Shown here piece by piece: positions 33,351-43,132 of a DNA stretch of 64,000 nt. The notes under the pieces were generated by a model, which saw only the letters and a list, made by a program, of their open reading frames with translations, ran no database searches and was not told the origin of the DNA. Origin of the DNA: Bacillota bacterium (lineage in GTDB: Bacteria; Bacillota; Clostridia; Acetivibrionales; DSM-1351); NCBI GenBank assembly GCA_023444055.1, contig JAEZRV010000060.1, positions 1 to 64,000 of the forward strand, in the 5' to 3' direction. A program made the translations under genes and the position numbers. The stretch's first letter is position 1; each line of letters begins with the position of its first letter.

Positions 33351-33369
33351 AAAACTTTCATTAATTATT

Positions 33370-33418
33370 AGAGCAGGTTTTGTCTATCCTTTATAAAACA
33401 CCTGCTCTGATTTTTTTT
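33370..33418 (+). terminator. Terminator after hydrolase paralogue 1
   Basis: Stem AGAGCAGGT/ACCTGCTCT with a long AT-rich loop, followed by GATTTTTTTT. It lies 20 bp after the stop codon. Confidence 0.92.
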
Positions 33419-33664
33419 ACCTAAAATATATAATAGAAGTATCTGGTTAAGGTTAGTACTAACTAAGAACTATCTACATATTACTCTAAAGTATTCCATC
33501 GTGATTACTAATTCTTAAATAGATTTTCACACCTCCACTTTTATATATTCTTTCAATTTCGACATTTTACTTATATTTGTGATTTTGGATTGCGAATCAA
33601 ATCAAATTTTGTCACTTTTTTCACATTTTTTGCAAATTCCTTATATAATTTGTCGTTTTCCTTA

Positions 33665-33692
33665 TTGACTTTTTTTACATATCATGTATAAT
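33665..33692 (+). promoter_or_regulatory. Promoter of hydrolase paralogue 2
   Basis: TTGACT (33665-33670), 16-bp spacer, TATAAT (33687-33692). It predicts a leader of about 120 nt before the gene at 33818. Confidence 0.75.
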
Positions 33693-33817
33693 ATAACTAT
33701 GATATGAAATATAGGTTAACTAAAGAACTTATTTACTCTTGTAAGGTAAATAATTAAACAAATTGCAATTTAACCTTTTTAACTTTATTACTAAAAAATT
33801 TAGAGGAGGAATAAGAA

Positions 33818-34714
33818 ATGGTTAAAAATTTGCAAAAATTTGAAGTGATTGAGGGGAGCGATATGCAAAAAACATTAAAAAACTACGCAGACATTAGAAA
33901 TCAAAAAATTTACTATGAGATTTCTGGAAAATCTGATGGAGATTGGTTAGTTCTAATTCATGGTGTATCTGGTTCTACAAGATGTTGGAAAAACCAAATG
34001 GGAGATTTCAACGAACATTTTAGAGTACTTAATGTTGATCTTATAGGTCATGGAAATTCATCTGCACTTAATGATTATCAAAAGTATAATGGAAGCATTA
34101 TGGCAAATTATTTGAGGTTGTTAATGGATGAGCTTGGAATTGAAAAAGCACATATTTGTGGACTTTCCCTAGGCACCATAATTCAACAGTATTTTTGTGA
34201 ATTATTCCCTGAAAGGATTATTTCATGTATATTTGCAAGTCCTATATGTAAAACAAACTACTTAACCAAATTTGTTAATAGTTTTGCAGATAGAATTTTT
34301 CTTAAAATTTTCTCAACGAACACTTATCTTAAAATGATGGGGTATATGATGCTTCCAGGTAAAGCGCATGAGAAGTCAAGGAAATTCTTCCTTAATGAAA
34401 CTTTAAAAATAAGTGGTACCGAATTTAGAAAATGGTGGAAAGTAGTTGTACAAGGAGATCACTACGCGTTTTTAGGCAAATATGATATTCCTTCACTTAT
34501 AGTTGTTGGTAAACAAGATTTTTGTTTTTACGATGATTCACTTGAACTAAAAGAAAAATTTGCAAACTCAGAATTTAAGGTTATTAAAAATGCAGGACAC
34601 GTATTTATATTCCAGAAGGCCAAAGAGTTTAATCAAATGGTTATAGACTATGTAGATTCTTTAAATGCCACTTCAGTTGTAGAAACCAAAGAAAGGGATA
34701 CTTTCGCTGCATAA
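33818..34714 (+). CDS. Alpha/beta hydrolase (paralogue 2)
   Basis: 298-aa serine hydrolase. Motifs: LVLIHGVSGSTRCW, GLSLGTIIQQYFCE (nucleophile Ser), VVGKQDF (acid) and KNAGHVFIF (His). It has an N-terminal extension relative to paralogue 1. The first ATG at 33818 has an excellent GAGGAGG; an internal ATG (MQKTLKNY, residue 16) also has GAGGGGAG, so two start sites are possible. It has its own promoter, so the pair is a tandem duplication with separate transcription units. Substrate unknown. Confidence 0.87.
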   Translation: MVKNLQKFEVIEGSDMQKTLKNYADIRNQKIYYEISGKSDGDWLVLIHGVSGSTRCWKNQMGDFNEHFRVLNVDLIGHGNSSALNDYQKYNGSIMANYLRLLMDELGIEKAHICGLSLGTIIQQYFCELFPERIISCIFASPICKTNYLTKFVNSFADRIFLKIFSTNTYLKMMGYMMLPGKAHEKSRKFFLNETLKISGTEFRKWWKVVVQGDHYAFLGKYDIPSLIVVGKQDFCFYDDSLELKEKFANSEFKVIKNAGHVFIFQKAKEFNQMVIDYVDSLNATSVVETKERDTFAA

Positions 34715-34823
34715 TATATTATAAATATTCTTTATATAACACAAGACGACATTCTCAATAAACTCATGATAAATTTTCAGTATTGTTTCTTAATTCTCAA
34801 ATAAAAAATTAATAGCCAAAAAT

Positions 34824-34882
34824 AAAACCTGAATTAATGTACATACTCCAAAGGGTAAATTACATTATTCCAGGTTTAATTT
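34824..34882. terminator. Bidirectional terminator between convergent genes
   Basis: Long stem AAACCTGAATTAATGTA with TACATTATTCCAGGTTT (one mismatch region), T-rich on the plus side (TTTAATTTTTAT) and on the minus side. It serves hydrolase paralogue 2 and the esterase at 34913. Confidence 0.85.
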
Positions 34883-34912
34883 TTATAAATAGAAAATCAA
34901 ATAAATTATAGT

Positions 34913-35827
34913 TTATATGTTAGAAGGTAAAATTTCTTCAAGATATGCATTAATTATCTCAGCAGGCTTATGCTTCTCTTTGTCATAACCCAGCATCATA
35001 TTGCAGTGCCAATATCCAGGTACAATTTGTAATCGAGCATCCTTAGTACCTTTTTCTACAAGCTTGTTATACATATTAATAGAATTACTGCGAGGAACAA
35101 GCCAATCGTCTCCTCCATGTAATATCAAGCATGGTGGCTCTTTTCCAGTTGCTTGAGAAATAGGTGAGCAATCCTTCTTTTTATCTTCAGTTAGCATAGC
35201 AAATATTGAAGATTCTAAAAGAGGATGTAAATAATTCTCTTTTAAGTTAAAATCAAATATACCGCTTACTGGTATCCAGCACTTAACTTTTTTTATATCA
35301 ATATCATATTGCTCATGCCATTTCCTGTCTGTCACAAGAAGAGCTACCAAGTGAGCACCTGACGAATGACCTATTAATGCTATTCTATTTGGATCGCCAC
35401 CATAATCCTTAATATTATCAATAACCCACTTTAATGCAATCGCACAATCTTCTACCTGAGATGAATGAACAACATTTGGAGCTAACCTGTAATTAACAGA
35501 GACAACTGTGTAACCCCTATTTATCCATTCAAGTGCATAAAATCTTGTATTACTTTTGTCTTCAGTAGTCCATCCGCCACCATGTACAAATACAATTACA
35601 GGTCTTCTTATTCTATCTGGTTTCTTTAAATGATGTATATCAAGTCTTTGTAATGGATCATCACCATATGGTTTGGCAAACCAATCCTTACGTTTAGAAT
35701 CTGGTAAAGCATATAAGAAAGAATATGTAGCTGAGCATTGTCCATAGAATGCCCAATCCTTCTCTTGCAAAGAGTTCAATGGTTCTTTTGAATCTACAAA
35801 TTGTGAATATTCTGTTTCATAACTCAT
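34913..35827 (-). CDS. Alpha/beta hydrolase / esterase with HGGGW motif (paralogue A)
   Basis: 304-aa carboxylesterase of the alpha/beta-hydrolase-3 / BD-FAE-like group. Oxyanion motif VFVHGGGWTTEDKSN, nucleophile elbow GHSSGAHL, acid in HGGDDWLV, and His in PGYWHCNMM. No signal peptide, so cytoplasmic. Likely substrates are acetyl or acyl esters from polysaccharide or lipid breakdown, but this is inference. Start MSYETEYSQFVDSKEPL lies behind GGAGAGAGG, and the same N-terminus recurs in paralogue B at 37637. A chemoreceptor gene ends 16 bp upstream. Confidence 0.87.
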   Translation of the reverse strand: MSYETEYSQFVDSKEPLNSLQEKDWAFYGQCSATYSFLYALPDSKRKDWFAKPYGDDPLQRLDIHHLKKPDRIRRPVIVFVHGGGWTTEDKSNTRFYALEWINRGYTVVSVNYRLAPNVVHSSQVEDCAIALKWVIDNIKDYGGDPNRIALIGHSSGAHLVALLVTDRKWHEQYDIDIKKVKCWIPVSGIFDFNLKENYLHPLLESSIFAMLTEDKKKDCSPISQATGKEPPCLILHGGDDWLVPRSNSINMYNKLVEKGTKDARLQIVPGYWHCNMMLGYDKEKHKPAEIINAYLEEILPSNI

Positions 35828-35843
35828 ATTATATACCTCTCTC

Positions 35844-37376
35844 CTATATTTTTATTATCATTTCGTTTATTTCCTTTGCAATATCATTAAGTGCTTGAGC
35901 AGATGTGAGCAATTCTTCACTAGAAGCAAATGCTTCCTCTGTTGAAGCAGTTGTAGCCTCAATGCTCTTTGTCGTCATTATTGAAGCATGGTTAACCTCT
36001 ACTATAAAGCTATTCACCATCTCAGTATGTGATAGTTGTTGTTCTGATACATCTTTAATGCTAATAAGAGATTCAATAGTTGTACTTAATGCATCAATTA
36101 TATTCTGGTAATACTCCCTAGACATGTTAATTATCTCTACACCTTCATCTACATTGAGTACTAAATCATCAACTTTATTTTCATGTTGGAAGATATCTCT
36201 TAAATTTTTTGTTATGTCATCTAATGACTTTTGGCTTTGTTCAGCAAGTTTTCCTATTTCACCTGCAACAACTGCAAAGCCCTTGCCATATTCTCCAGCT
36301 CTAGCAGCCTCAATCGTTGCATTTAGTGACAGTAAATTTGTTTGCTTTGATATACTTTGTATACAGGCCACTATTTTATCAATTTTCTGAGCTTTTAAAT
36401 CAAGCTCTTTTGCACTTGCATAAGTAGCAGTGGCGCTTGCTTTAATTTTCATTATTTTTTCAACAGCATCATCAATTGAATTACGTCCTTTTCCTGCAAT
36501 ATCTTTAAGTTCTTCAGAGTTACTAATTACACTAATTGTATTTTCCTTCATATGTTTTGTACCCTGAACAAGCTCTGAAATAAGCTCTGTGGCCTCCTCA
36601 ACGCTTTCAGAAGTATTTACTGCGCCTGTAAGGATATCAGATGTATTGACAGCTGTTATCTCTGCTGCCTCTTGCTGTTGAGATGCAAGTTGTGTAATCA
36701 GTTCACTTGATTTTGAAAGAGAATTGGAAACCTCTTTTACTTTTGATACCACAATTTGTAGATCATTAAGCGATTTACTTACATTAAATTCGTTTTCACA
36801 AGATCTGTACAGAAGCTTTTTACCCATACAAGCACTTATGAATGCAGCAACTCCACCAAAACTAACCATTTGTAATCTTGTAGTCAAGTCACCAATTGAT
36901 AAACTTAAATCTTCAGGACATGTATTAATATAAAATGTAAGAATACTTACTAATGAGCCAAATACTATACCGTACAATGCTACTTTTTTATCAAGGTAAA
37001 ATGCTGCCACAAAGAATATCAATATGATTACACCCCATGCATCTCTATAGGGTATGAAAATTGATATAGCAATGTCATTTATACATGCCACACTTACAAT
37101 AATATACTTATAGACATTTACATATGTAGCTATATCTTTCCTTTTTAAGATTTGGTTAGATATAAACATTAGCGTGACATTAAAGACTACAGGTATAGCA
37201 AAATAGAGTAAGTTAATCCATTGAAAAATTGGCATTATCCCCAAAAGCTTCATAATAGCATAAAAAGCTACTCCCGCAAAACCACCTAATGTACAATAAA
37301 ATGATATTGAATCACTAAGCCCCTTCTGATAGTTCAATAAATTCTTCGTAAACAGGCTGTTTAAATCTTCTGACAT
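35844..37376 (-). CDS. Methyl-accepting chemotaxis protein with multi-span membrane sensor
   Basis: 510 aa. The N-terminal ~190 residues carry about six hydrophobic helices (first about 25-47, last about 170-188) and no large extracellular loop. A cytoplasmic coiled-coil signalling domain follows, with the MCP hairpin tip KIDKIVACIQSISKQTNLLS then ATIEAARAGEYGKGFAVVAGEIGKLAEQS. No HAMP is obvious. It should signal through CheA/CheW encoded elsewhere and may sense a ligand in or near the membrane. AAAGGAGTG precedes the ATG. It sits between two paralogous esterases and may be cotranscribed with the downstream one. Confidence 0.92.
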   Translation of the reverse strand: MSEDLNSLFTKNLLNYQKGLSDSISFYCTLGGFAGVAFYAIMKLLGIMPIFQWINLLYFAIPVVFNVTLMFISNQILKRKDIATYVNVYKYIIVSVACINDIAISIFIPYRDAWGVIILIFFVAAFYLDKKVALYGIVFGSLVSILTFYINTCPEDLSLSIGDLTTRLQMVSFGGVAAFISACMGKKLLYRSCENEFNVSKSLNDLQIVVSKVKEVSNSLSKSSELITQLASQQQEAAEITAVNTSDILTGAVNTSESVEEATELISELVQGTKHMKENTISVISNSEELKDIAGKGRNSIDDAVEKIMKIKASATATYASAKELDLKAQKIDKIVACIQSISKQTNLLSLNATIEAARAGEYGKGFAVVAGEIGKLAEQSQKSLDDITKNLRDIFQHENKVDDLVLNVDEGVEIINMSREYYQNIIDALSTTIESLISIKDVSEQQLSHTEMVNSFIVEVNHASIMTTKSIEATTASTEEAFASSEELLTSAQALNDIAKEINEMIIKI

Positions 37377-37636
37377 AAAGTCACTCCTTTTAGTTTATTG
37401 AATAATTACTTAACTATTTCATATTAATAGGAAGAATATAATAGTAAATCCAATTATTTACATTTAAGCAATACCTATTATTAGCCTATATTTCATTATT
37501 CTACATTTGCTTACTAATTCCTTCCATTATAATATTTTTTTTAAAATTTATATAAATTATTTATTATTTTGTAATTTAAGCCTGTATACTTAACCTAAAT
37601 TTATCTATATTTTAATTATATTTGTTGTTTTTTGAA

Positions 37637-38551
37637 CTATTTACAAATAAAAATTTCCGCAAGATATTGATTAATTATCTCAGCTACCTTGTGACCTTCA
37701 TTATCATATCCAAGCATCATATTAAAGTGCCAATATCCAGGAACCTTAATAAACTTAACATTTTTGGCATTTTTCTCAATCAGCTTTTCATACAGCTTAA
37801 TTGAGTTAGTAATTGGAACAAGCCAGTCATCCCCTCCATGTAATATTAAGCACGGTGGTTCATCTCCTGTAATATGATTAATAGAAGAACAATCGTTTAT
37901 ATCAGCATCACCAAGCATTGCAGGGATACATGTGTCAATAATAGGTGGTAAATAGTTTTCATGTAAATTTATATCATGTATGCCGCTTACAGGTATCCAA
38001 CACTTCACTTTACTAATATCCACATTATATTTTTCATTCCACTTTTCCCCCGTTATAAGAAGAGCAGCTAAATGCGCGCCTGCAGAATGCCCAATTACGC
38101 ATATTTCCTTAGGGTTACCACTAAAGTCTTTTATATTATCAAATACCCATTTCAACGCTTTTGCACAATCTTCTACCTGTAATGGATGAGTAACATTAGG
38201 AGCCAGCCTATAATTAATAGATACAACTATATATCCCTTTTTTATCCACTCCAATGCTCCGCTAAATCTGCAACTATTCTTGTCTTCAGAAGTCCATCCT
38301 CCTCCATGAATAAAGAATATTACAGGTTTTTGATTCTCATTTATATTTTTTAGATAATGAATATCCAAGCATTGTAAAGGATCTTTACCATATGAAACTG
38401 AAAAATGATCTTGACGATTTTGGTCATTTAAAATGTCGAGTTGTGGGTATGTTGTCGCACACTCTTGATAAACTTTAAAATCCTTTTCTTGCAATAAACT
38501 TAATGGTTCTTTAGAATCTACAAATTGAGAGTACTCTGTTTCATAACTCAT
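37637..38551 (-). CDS. Alpha/beta hydrolase / esterase with HGGGW motif (paralogue B)
   Basis: 304 aa, the same length as paralogue A and starting with the same 17 residues (MSYETEYSQFVDSKEPL). Catalytic motifs: FFIHGGGWTSEDKNS, GHSAGAHLAAL, HGGDDWLV and PGYWHFNMM. Elsewhere the pair has diverged clearly, so this is not a very recent duplication, although the N-termini stayed identical. GGAGGAG precedes the ATG. The two copies flank the chemoreceptor gene, as expected if an esterase-receptor unit was duplicated and one receptor lost, or if the receptor gene inserted between tandem copies. Confidence 0.87.
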   Translation of the reverse strand: MSYETEYSQFVDSKEPLSLLQEKDFKVYQECATTYPQLDILNDQNRQDHFSVSYGKDPLQCLDIHYLKNINENQKPVIFFIHGGGWTSEDKNSCRFSGALEWIKKGYIVVSINYRLAPNVTHPLQVEDCAKALKWVFDNIKDFSGNPKEICVIGHSAGAHLAALLITGEKWNEKYNVDISKVKCWIPVSGIHDINLHENYLPPIIDTCIPAMLGDADINDCSSINHITGDEPPCLILHGGDDWLVPITNSIKLYEKLIEKNAKNVKFIKVPGYWHFNMMLGYDNEGHKVAEIINQYLAEIFICK

Positions 38552-38892
38552 ATGTCACTCCTCCAATTTTAAATTTTAGTATACTATACAAATTGTTAAT
38601 GCAAAGTATTTTTTTGCCTATATTTGTATAATATATAGCACTAAAACATAATTCTACATATCTTTACTATTTCCTCCTTATAGTTCATATTTATCATACA
38701 AAATACAATTTATTTTTTAAAACATATATGTCCTAAGATAAGTCCTAAATCCCAAAGATAAATATCAAATCCATTTAATATACTAAAAATAGAGCTTTAT
38801 GATTTTTGTATGTTACAAAAAAAAACGATATCATATCATCATTTGATATTTTATCGTTTAAGGTTTGAGCTGTAATTAACTTAATATTTTAT
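38552..38892. other. Intergenic region esterase B - galK
   Basis: 341 bp of AT-rich DNA. It contains the galK terminator at 38823-38859. Upstream sequence of esterase B shows no promoter I would defend. Confidence 0.5.
38823..38859 (-). terminator. Terminator after galK
   Basis: Stem AAACGATA/TATCGTTT with further ATCA/TGAT pairing inside, then a T-run on the minus strand. It lies 34 bp past the galK stop. Confidence 0.8.
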
Positions 38893-40083
38893 TTACTTAA
38901 TTTCTCTTGCACCATCATTTATCTCACTTACATAGAATTCAGGAATTAAGCCTGTTTGCTCTTTATAATTTTTTCCAACCTGTTCAATAAACAAATCTAC
39001 TCTTTCAGCTGGAACAATACTAACAGTACAGCCTCCAAAGCCAGCACCCGTCATCCTGCTTCCTAAAACACCTTCTACTTTCATAGCCTCTGATGTCATA
39101 GTATCTAGTTCTATCCCTGTTACCTCGTATAAATCTCTTATTGAATCGTTTGCCTCTACAAGTAGCTTTCCAAATTCAACAATATTGTTCTCATTTAAAG
39201 CTCCTACAGCTCTTAGAACTCTATCGTTTTCATAAATAACATGAGTTACCCTTTTTCGTATTATAGGATTTTCAATTTTAGACTTGTATTGTTCAAATTC
39301 AGCTGTTGTTATATCACATAAATTATTTTTATTACTTAGGTAATTTTGTAATATTTTTAATCCTTCAGCGCATTCCAATACTCTTTCATTATATTTTGAT
39401 TCCCCGAGTGACCTTTTTTTCTTTGTATTTCCAATAACTATTTTATATTCTCCTAAATTGATTGGCAGATACTTATACTCCAGCGTAGCGCAATTTAACA
39501 ACATCGCATGATCTTTTTTTCCCATAGCTGAAGCAAATTGATCCATTATTCCACAGCTTACACCACAAAATTCATTTTCTGTTTTCTGACCAATTATCGC
39601 CATTTCAATCATATCAATGGGCTTTGATAAACCATACACTTCGTTGCCTAGTGTTAATAATGTTACAGCTGTAGCTAATTCAATTGCTGCTGATGATGAT
39701 AGACCAGAGCCTAACGGTACTGTATCGTGGAAAAGCATATCCACACCGACAAGTTTATAGCCAGCATCTTTAAGCATATATGCCACACCTGCCTGATAAT
39801 TTCCCCATTTCAAGCTTTTAGCACTTTCCAAATTGTCCAGATTTACTTCAACTCTATCATTAATGTCTGTTGCAGCAAGTCTTAGAGTATTATCATTATT
39901 TATCCTTGCAATTACAGTAGAATCAAGACTTAAGGCTGCAGGAAATACAAATCCTCCGCAATAGTCAATATGTTCGCCAATAAGGTTAACTCTCCCTGGG
40001 CCAGAAAAAACTCTCAAGTCATTTTCACTGCCACCATATATTTCACAGAATCTCTTTTTAAGCTCATTATATTTTTTATGCAT
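38893..40083 (-). CDS. galK: Galactokinase
   Basis: 396-aa GHMP kinase that phosphorylates galactose at C1. Signature GPGRVNLIGEHIDYCGGFV (substrate), ATP loop VPLGSGLSSSAAIE, and C-terminal motif MTGAGFGGCTVSIV. Length is typical. AAGGAG precedes the ATG. It is not next to other Leloir genes; fabV lies upstream on the same strand with a 167-bp gap holding an inverted-repeat element. Confidence 0.95.
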   Translation of the reverse strand: MHKKYNELKKRFCEIYGGSENDLRVFSGPGRVNLIGEHIDYCGGFVFPAALSLDSTVIARINNDNTLRLAATDINDRVEVNLDNLESAKSLKWGNYQAGVAYMLKDAGYKLVGVDMLFHDTVPLGSGLSSSAAIELATAVTLLTLGNEVYGLSKPIDMIEMAIIGQKTENEFCGVSCGIMDQFASAMGKKDHAMLLNCATLEYKYLPINLGEYKIVIGNTKKKRSLGESKYNERVLECAEGLKILQNYLSNKNNLCDITTAEFEQYKSKIENPIIRKRVTHVIYENDRVLRAVGALNENNIVEFGKLLVEANDSIRDLYEVTGIELDTMTSEAMKVEGVLGSRMTGAGFGGCTVSIVPAERVDLFIEQVGKNYKEQTGLIPEFYVSEINDGAREIK

Positions 40084-40164
40084 AAGTTTCTCCTTTTAAC
40101 GAAAATATTTTATCTATTACTCAACTTATAACATTTTGAGACTCTAATAGCAATATGTAAGACA

Positions 40165-40234
40165 AAAGTCAATTACTATGGGCTAAATATCGCATGATAT
40201 CGGACGATAGTTTGGTTTTATCATAATTGACTTT
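40165..40234. repeat. Short element with terminal inverted repeats, copy 2
   Basis: 70 bp bounded by AAAGTCAATTA and TAATTGACTTT, identical to the ends of the element at 13902-13988. The interior differs and includes CGCATGATATCGGACG. Homology also extends 4 bp outward on the right (AGTA). It lies 15 bp from the fabV stop codon, and the first copy overlaps a stop codon. Confidence 0.7.
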
Positions 40235-40249
40235 AGTAAACGTCAAAAA

Positions 40250-41437
40250 TTATTTAATGCTCTCAATTGCCACATTTATATCCACATCTGCACTATAGTC
40301 AACAGCATCAAAACCAAATCCAAAAAGCTTGAAAAATTCCGTTCTATAGCCTTCTACATCAGAAATTTCAGTAATATTGTCATTATTTACTTCATTCCAA
40401 AGCTTTGAGACTTCCGCTTGAATATCATCTGCCATCTCCCAATCATCCATACAGATTCTGCCCTTTTTATCGAGCTTCATTTCACCTGAATACACTCTGT
40501 CTTCAAGCATGCGGTACATCTGTTCAATGCAACCCTCGTGATTATTTTTGCTCTTCATTATTTTAAACAGGATACTTACATAAAGTGATATGACTGGTAT
40601 AGCAGCACTGGCTTGGGTAACAACAGCTTTATTTATAGATACGAACGCCTTGCCATCAATATCTTTTAATTTATCAGTAATTTGGTAAGCTGTAACCTCT
40701 AGGTCATCTTTCGCTTTTCCTATTGTTCCCTCTCTATAAACTGAATGTGTCATCTCAGGACCAATATATGAATATGCTAATGTTATGGCATTTTCAGCCA
40801 ACACATCTGCTTTTTTAAGTGCATCCATCCACATTTCCCAATCTTCCCCACCCATTACTGCAACAGTCTGCCTAATTTCATCTTCATTAGCGGGCTCAAT
40901 AGTAATATTTTCAACCTTTCCAGTGTGAAAATCTACTGTCTTAGATGTATATACAGGGCCTATTGGCTTAATAACGGAATTAAATACTTCTCCAGTTTCA
41001 GGGTGAGTTCTCCTAGGTGATGCTAAACTGTAAATAACCATATCAATTTTACCAAGGTCTTTTTTTATTAACTCAATAGTTTGCTGCTTAATTTCATTTG
41101 AGAAGGCATCGCCATTTATACTTTTGGCATATAAGCCCTCTTCTTTTGCAAATTTCTCAAAAGCAGCAGAATTGTACCAACCTGCTGAAGCTGTCCTATT
41201 TCCTGATGCAGGCTTTTCAAAAAACAAACCAATAGTAGCTGCACCACAGCCAAAAGCAGCCGCAATTCTTGATGAAAGACCATACCCTGTTGAAGCACCA
41301 ATAACTAAAACTTTTTTTGCTCCATTAATTTTCTTCTGCTTTTTAACATACTCTACCTGCTGCCTAACATTATATTCACAGCCTACAGGATGTGATGTTG
41401 TACAAATAAATCCACGGAATTTTGGTGTTACTATCAT
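40250..41437 (-). CDS. fabV: Trans-2-enoyl-CoA/ACP reductase FabV
   Basis: 395-aa NADH-dependent enoyl reductase of the FabV/Ter family. It reduces enoyl-ACP in fatty-acid synthesis or crotonyl-CoA in butyrate and butanol pathways. NADH-binding motif VLVIGASTGYGLSSRIAAAFG, IYSLASPRRTHP, and the family catalytic Y-x8-K in SVYREGTIGKAK. The C-terminal end (VDINVAIESIK) is typical. GGGAGG precedes the ATG. Whether it serves lipid synthesis or fermentation cannot be told; no fab or bcd genes are adjacent. Confidence 0.95.
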   Translation of the reverse strand: MIVTPKFRGFICTTSHPVGCEYNVRQQVEYVKKQKKINGAKKVLVIGASTGYGLSSRIAAAFGCGAATIGLFFEKPASGNRTASAGWYNSAAFEKFAKEEGLYAKSINGDAFSNEIKQQTIELIKKDLGKIDMVIYSLASPRRTHPETGEVFNSVIKPIGPVYTSKTVDFHTGKVENITIEPANEDEIRQTVAVMGGEDWEMWMDALKKADVLAENAITLAYSYIGPEMTHSVYREGTIGKAKDDLEVTAYQITDKLKDIDGKAFVSINKAVVTQASAAIPVISLYVSILFKIMKSKNNHEGCIEQMYRMLEDRVYSGEMKLDKKGRICMDDWEMADDIQAEVSKLWNEVNNDNITEISDVEGYRTEFFKLFGFGFDAVDYSADVDINVAIESIK

Positions 41438-41975
41438 ATTAACCTCCCAGCCGACTTTCGTCTCAAAATTTATTAAAGAACATTGATGAATAATGGCTTT
41501 ACCGATTCATCAACATTGAATTCAAGTTTTATAAGCTTCTATAAGAATGAATATTAATTTATATTAAGATTGTTTAACTTCTAAATACATCTGCTAATAT
41601 TTCACATTCATTATAACATAATATATTAATGATTGGAACTAGATATTATAACTTGGTAATAATTATTATCATGGATTAAATTTGTGACATTCGCTATAAC
41701 TCCATAAAATGTAGAATTGCATTTAACTTGCAACATAAGCGGCATTATAGCATTTTTCTCAAATTATTATGCAATACAAACTCTCATTTAAATATATCTT
41801 TTCTATTTTCTAATTGAGAAGCAATATTATTTTTTAATGTCGATATTATTATATCCCATATTGATGAACAATTTGTAGAATAATATTAAAATGAAAAACA
41901 AAAAGAACTATAACAAGATAAAAAAATCCTGATATAGTCCTTTAATAAAATACTTATTTAGTTAACAACAATTAA
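41438..41975. other. Intergenic region fabV - gap with inverted repeat
   Basis: 538 bp. An inverted repeat lies at 41479-41517: AACATTGATGAAT and ATTCATCAACATT, 9 bp perfectly paired and extendable through G-U pairs in RNA, with a 13-nt loop. It is 42 bp upstream of fabV and could be an operator or leader hairpin. The gap terminator is at 41901-41943. The remainder is AT-rich and unassigned. Confidence 0.5.
41901..41943 (-). terminator. Terminator after gap
   Basis: Minus-strand stem AAAGGACTATA/TATAGTTCTTT with an AT-rich loop, then TTTTGTTTTT. It lies about 32 bp beyond the gap stop. Confidence 0.85.
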
Positions 41976-42986
41976 TTATTTAGCGTCAACATTAGCCATG
42001 TGCTCGATTAAGTTAACAACTTTGTTTGAATAACCCCATTCATTGTCATACCATGAAACTAATTTAACGAAGTTTCCGTTTAATGCGATACCAGCATCAG
42101 CATCGAATATTGAAGTACGTGCATCGTGAATGAAGTCAGTTGAAACAACTGCATCTTCAGTGTATCCGAGGATACCCTTTAATTCATTTTCAGAAGCCTT
42201 CTTAACAGCTGCTTTGATTTCATCATAAGAAGCTGCTTTTTCAAGACGTACTGTTAAGTCAACAACTGATACGTCAACTGTTGGTACTCTGAATGCCATA
42301 CCTGTTAATTTACCGTTTAATTCTGGAATAACTTTTCCAACTGCTTTAGCAGCACCAGTTGATGAAGGAATGATATTTCCAAGAATTGATCTTCCGCCTC
42401 TCCAGTCTTTCATTGAAGGAGCATCAACAGTCTTCTGAGTGTTAGTTGCAGCGTGAACTGTAGTCATAAGACCTTCAACTATACCGAAGTTGTCGTTGAT
42501 AACCTTAGCTAAAGGAGCTAAGCAGTTAGTAGTACATGAAGCATTTGATACAACTGTCATGTCCTTAGTATATTTTTCACTATTAACGCCCATTACGAAC
42601 ATTGGAGCGTCAGCTGAAGGAGCACTGATAATAACTTTCTTTGCTCCACCTTTGATGTGAGCTGATGCTTTTTCAGTAGTAGTGAATACACCTGTTGATT
42701 CAACTACGTAATCAGCACCACAAGCTCCCCAAGCGATAGCTGTAGGATCTTTTTCAGCAAATACAGCGATTTCTTTTCCGTTAACTAATAATTTTCCATC
42801 TTTTACATCAACAGTTCCTTCAAATTTACCATGAACTGTGTCATAAGTTAACATATATTTCATGTACTCGAGATCGATGAATGGATCATTGATTCCCTTT
42901 ACTTCTACATTAGGGTTGTTTATTGCAGCCCTGAAAACAAGACGTCCAATACGTCCAAAACCGTTAATACCCATTTTTACTGCCAT
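41976..42986 (-). CDS. gap: Glyceraldehyde-3-phosphate dehydrogenase (NAD)
   Basis: 336-aa glycolytic enzyme oxidising glyceraldehyde-3-phosphate with NAD+, the main NADH-producing step. Rossmann start INGFGRIGRLVFRAA, catalytic Cys in SNASCTTNCLAP, and C-terminal SWYDNEWGYSNKVV. Typical length. AGGAGG precedes the ATG. It is a single-gene unit with its own promoter and terminator, apart from the pgk-tpiA-gpmI group 11 kb away. Confidence 0.98.
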   Translation of the reverse strand: MAVKMGINGFGRIGRLVFRAAINNPNVEVKGINDPFIDLEYMKYMLTYDTVHGKFEGTVDVKDGKLLVNGKEIAVFAEKDPTAIAWGACGADYVVESTGVFTTTEKASAHIKGGAKKVIISAPSADAPMFVMGVNSEKYTKDMTVVSNASCTTNCLAPLAKVINDNFGIVEGLMTTVHAATNTQKTVDAPSMKDWRGGRSILGNIIPSSTGAAKAVGKVIPELNGKLTGMAFRVPTVDVSVVDLTVRLEKAASYDEIKAAVKKASENELKGILGYTEDAVVSTDFIHDARTSIFDADAGIALNGNFVKLVSWYDNEWGYSNKVVNLIEHMANVDAK

Positions 42987-43076
42987 TGTTGTTACCTCCT
43001 AAAATTTTTATTAATTAGTCAAGCATATAAATGCTTATCAACATAACAATTGGTTTGTATTTCCTAGCCAATGATA

Positions 43077-43105
43077 ATTTTATATTATTTTTAAAACATT
43101 ATCAA
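43077..43105 (-). promoter_or_regulatory. Promoter of gap
   Basis: Minus strand: TTGATA (43100-43105), 17-bp spacer, TAAAAT (43077-43082). The predicted leader is about 85 nt. Confidence 0.6.
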
Positions 43106-43132
43106 TAGTATAAACGCCAAATTATTAATATT

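Larger units (their letters stand above)
33351..33817 (+). other. Intergenic region between the paralogous hydrolases
   Basis: 467 bp. It contains the terminator of paralogue 1 (33370-33418) and the promoter of paralogue 2 (33665-33692). The AT-rich stretch between them holds nothing I recognise. Confidence 0.6.
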
